DNA of 64,000 nt from JAJRVM01 sp041752115 (lineage in GTDB: Bacteria; Planctomycetota; Planctomycetia; Pirellulales; Pirellulaceae). Where the stretch lies: the NCBI GenBank assembly GCA_041752115.1, contig JBGSHS010000360.1, positions 1 to 64,000 on the forward strand, read 5' to 3'. The position numbers and the translations under genes are program-made. The notes under the pieces were generated by a model. That model ran no database searches and was not told the DNA's origin. It saw only the letters and a list, made by a program, of their open reading frames with translations. Below are positions 61,696-64,000 of the stretch, one piece after another. Position 1 is the first letter of the stretch, and each line of letters starts with the position of its first letter.

Positions 61696-64000
61696 CTATT
61701 TCGTCTGGGCGGTACCGGCCAGCCGTACTACCTCTTCCGGTGAAAAGGCCCGCGCCCACAGGGCCAGTTTGGCCACGCGACAGGCCAGGTGTTCGCTGGC
61801 GCCGGTATAGTGTGGGTTGCTCCCCAGGGCGAAATCGCGCGCCGATGAATGAATCTCTGGCGGCACGGTAATGGCGTCGGCCTGCTGGCCGTTCACGTAG
61901 AGCGTCAGTCGGCTGCCCTGTTTGACTACGCAGATGTGGTACCAGACATTCGGCTCAACCGGCACTCCTTTCGTCCCTAGAAACGAACCCGCCTCGATGC
62001 GTGCAAACAGGCTCTTGTTGTGCACACAAATTCTCAGCGGATCATCGGATCCGCGACTCCAGGCGCTGAAGACCTGACCCAGATTCCCCTCCGCACGCAG
62101 CGGCATGCACCAGAGCGACACCGTGTAGTCACGTCGCGGGAACGCCTTGAGCTGATAGCGGAGCATTCCCTGCGTGCCGTCCAGCTCAACCGCATCTTGC
62201 ACCGGCGAACCGGCTGCTTCGGCCTTCTGCCAGCCTTTGGCTTCCAGCAGCGTACCGTAGCTCGGCTGCGGATCACCTGCCAGGTCAGCCGACACGATCA
62301 TCCCCTCGGCGTTCTCACCGTACTCGGTCAACATATCATCGGTGAGCGGCGGCAGGCTGGCATCGATCTGGAACCGACGGAAGGTCACCGTTGAGGGCGT
62401 CGCTCCAAAGTCGTTCTTAGCGATCAGCGTCCAGTAATAGTCGCGGCCCGGTTCTAGTGTCTTTGTCTGCTGAGCAGGCAGCACGAAGCGCACGGCGGCC
62501 GGCACCTCCAGCTCGATCATCTTCTGCTGGAAATCGGGCGATGGGGAAACCAGCAACTGCAGGCGAACCCCCTCCAGTCCGACCACCGTGGGGCGGACCG
62601 TGAAGAGCATTCTTCCTGGGGGGACTTTCGCGTCTTGAGCGGGTTGCTCGGGAAGCGGTGGTGGAGGGGCGATCTGCTGCGCAGGAAGCCAGGAGAAATA
62701 CTGACTGCCGCACGAACCGGCGCTGGCATAATCGCACAGTCGAACCGGAGGTCCTTGGGAACGGGGCAGATCGACAATGAGCCATGGAGGAAAGCGGCCA
62801 ATCGCGGTGCCGTCGCTGGTTCGGGACGGACGCGAGACCTGCGCAGCGGACAGATCGGTCGGCGTCAGCGCAGGGGGCATCGGGGCGCTGGGGTCATTGA
62901 GCAAGCTGTCGTAGGCCAACAGCAGCGGGCCGCGAAAGACACTCATCTTGCCCGCCATCTCGCCCCCTCCCGCTTCATAATGCAGAGCCATATCGAAGGC
63001 GATTTCCACGGTATCGCCCGACTGCCAGATGCGGTCGATCGTGTAGTACGTGCCCGGCTCAGGACCTTTGTCGGTACGACCTGCAGCGGAGACCGACCCG
63101 GTCGTTGCCGACTCCACCAGTTGGCCCTGCGATCGGCAGGCGATCTCGGTCTGCTGCGACCAGCCAGGTATGCGCAGCTGCAACGGAAACTTGGATGGAT
63201 TTTTCAACTGCAGTTTGACTTTCACTTTTCCATCGAGTGGATAGAGCGTTTCCTGCCGCAGGTCAATCTGGGTGCCGTCGGCCAGCGCGACGGTGGCGGT
63301 CAAAGGTCCGTAGTAATTAATAGCCAGACCGGTTGCCGAGCGCATCACTGCCCATTCCGAGAGCATGCCGATGCCGCGCGGCGCATTGACGCTGCAACAA
63401 TTCAGGTCGGGGGTGCCTGCTCGTGACTGAAATACGATCGTGTGATGCGACGCCTCACGCACTCCGTCCATCGGCGTGCTGTAAGTCCACCAACTGCCCG
63501 AAGGATGTTGTGCTCCCAACATGCCGTTGTAGGTCGAGCGTTCCAGTTCGTCGGCGGCGATCGAGTCGCCGGTTAACCGCAACGCGTCAACTGTCATGGC
63601 CATCCAGGCGATGGTGCAACAGGTTTCAATGGCCGTTGGTTCGTAAGGCGTCCCTGTCGCCTGCTCTCCGGACGAAAATCCCCCAGTATTGCGGCGATCC
63701 AATCGACGGATACTGTTCCAGTGATTCAGCAATGAAGTGCGGTAACGCTCGTCGCCGGTGATCAGGTACAGCTCGACCAGCCCTTGCAGATCGTGGAGAC
63801 TTTCCCAACGCGGCTTGGGAGTCTGATAGAATTCGACGCCGGCCAGCCCGGTGCGGAAATAGTCCCCTTCCTGTTGCCAGTCGGTTTCGATCTCCTGCAT
63901 CAGCTGCAGATAACGCGCTTCACCGGTGAGGCGATGCAGGCGTCCCAGCGAGTGGATAATCGCCAGGTTCATTTCACTGGAACCGGCATCGCGCGGCCGG
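61696..64000 (-). CDS. GH127-like (DUF1680) beta-L-arabinofuranosidase-type protein with LamG domain (5' end outside window)
   Basis: At least 767 residues are encoded; the frame is open to the window end, so the N-terminus is missing. The catalytic barrel shows HDLQGLVELYLITGDERY, GGFSSGEQATGTP, IETCC with the conserved Glu and Cys, STYNGMLGAQ and NCCSVNAPRG with the vicinal cysteines. In GH127 these Glu and Cys residues bind zinc and one Cys is the nucleophile, so activity is plausible. After two beta-sandwich domains (LQLRIPGWSQ and later), the C-terminal about 190 residues form a LamG-like module (YTVSLWCMPLRAEGN, VWYHICVVKQGSRLTLYVNG). Substrate: possibly L-arabinofuranosides or related sugars. 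Confidence 0.88.
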   Translation of the reverse strand, partial: RPRDAGSSEMNLAIIHSLGRLHRLTGEARYLQLMQEIETDWQQEGDYFRTGLAGVEFYQTPKPRWESLHDLQGLVELYLITGDERYRTSLLNHWNSIRRLDRRNTGGFSSGEQATGTPYEPTAIETCCTIAWMAMTVDALRLTGDSIAADELERSTYNGMLGAQHPSGSWWTYSTPMDGVREASHHTIVFQSRAGTPDLNCCSVNAPRGIGMLSEWAVMRSATGLAINYYGPLTATVALADGTQIDLRQETLYPLDGKVKVKLQLKNPSKFPLQLRIPGWSQQTEIACRSQGQLVESATTGSVSAAGRTDKGPEPGTYYTIDRIWQSGDTVEIAFDMALHYEAGGGEMAGKMSVFRGPLLLAYDSLLNDPSAPMPPALTPTDLSAAQVSRPSRTSDGTAIGRFPPWLIVDLPRSQGPPVRLCDYASAGSCGSQYFSWLPAQQIAPPPPLPEQPAQDAKVPPGRMLFTVRPTVVGLEGVRLQLLVSPSPDFQQKMIELEVPAAVRFVLPAQQTKTLEPGRDYYWTLIAKNDFGATPSTVTFRRFQIDASLPPLTDDMLTEYGENAEGMIVSADLAGDPQPSYGTLLEAKGWQKAEAAGSPVQDAVELDGTQGMLRYQLKAFPRRDYTVSLWCMPLRAEGNLGQVFSAWSRGSDDPLRICVHNKSLFARIEAGSFLGTKGVPVEPNVWYHICVVKQGSRLTLYVNGQQADAITVPPEIHSSARDFALGSNPHYTGASEHLACRVAKLALWARAFSPEEVVRLAGTAQTK

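Overview
The window looks like a chromosomal segment of a planctomycete (Planctomycetota, probably close to the Pirellulales). This rests on family content: two pairs of planctomycete cytochrome/DUF1549/DUF1553 proteins with DUF1501 proteins, a LEPR-XLL-type RTX protein, DUF1080 and ThuA secreted proteins, bacterial formylmethanofuran genes (fhcA, fhcC) and a bacterial-microcompartment (BMC) shell protein. No rRNA, tRNA, phage or insertion-sequence transposase was recognised. Intergenic DNA is rich in short dispersed repeats. Functions below are read from motifs and family resemblance by eye; no database search was possible.

Layout. 0-5 kb: the end of a probable helicase, a small membrane protein, two tandem purine nucleoside phosphorylases whose base-recognition residue differs (Asp versus Asn), and a YceH/DUF480 protein. 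5-14.2 kb: a VWA lipoprotein with an apparent frameshift, then a 2233-residue membrane-anchored protein in visibly AT-richer DNA; it has seven repeats of exactly 102 residues and a C-terminal phosphotransferase-like domain. 14.4-18 kb: a DUF1080 protein and a beta-propeller/di-haem cytochrome fusion. 18.3-23.2 kb: a C1 region with DinB-like protein, fhcA, mobA (opposite strand), fhcC and a tandem-BMC-domain protein. 23.7-36.3 kb: two copies of the cytochrome/DUF1549/DUF1553 + DUF1501 pair, then a ThuA-like protein and a PQQ-type propeller.

36.5-46.8 kb holds a possible secretion system: a HlyD-type adaptor, a 1374-residue LEPR-XLL/RTX protein, a PilZ protein, a GAF-TM-HlyD fusion and a PqqD/M50-protease/HlyD fusion, with no ABC transporter. 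47-51.3 kb: a DUF433/DUF5615 toxin-antitoxin-like pair, a DUF1579 protein and an M28 peptidase, set among fold-back repeats. 51.9-64 kb: a carbohydrate locus with GH116-like, GH172/DUF2961, FucP-like transporter with a large insert, a DUF6786-like protein and a GH127-like enzyme cut by the window end.

The strongest candidates for undescribed biology are (1) the ABC-less RTX export cluster, (2) the 102-residue-repeat protein with a kinase-like end, and (3) the tandem BMC shell protein directly behind fhcC.
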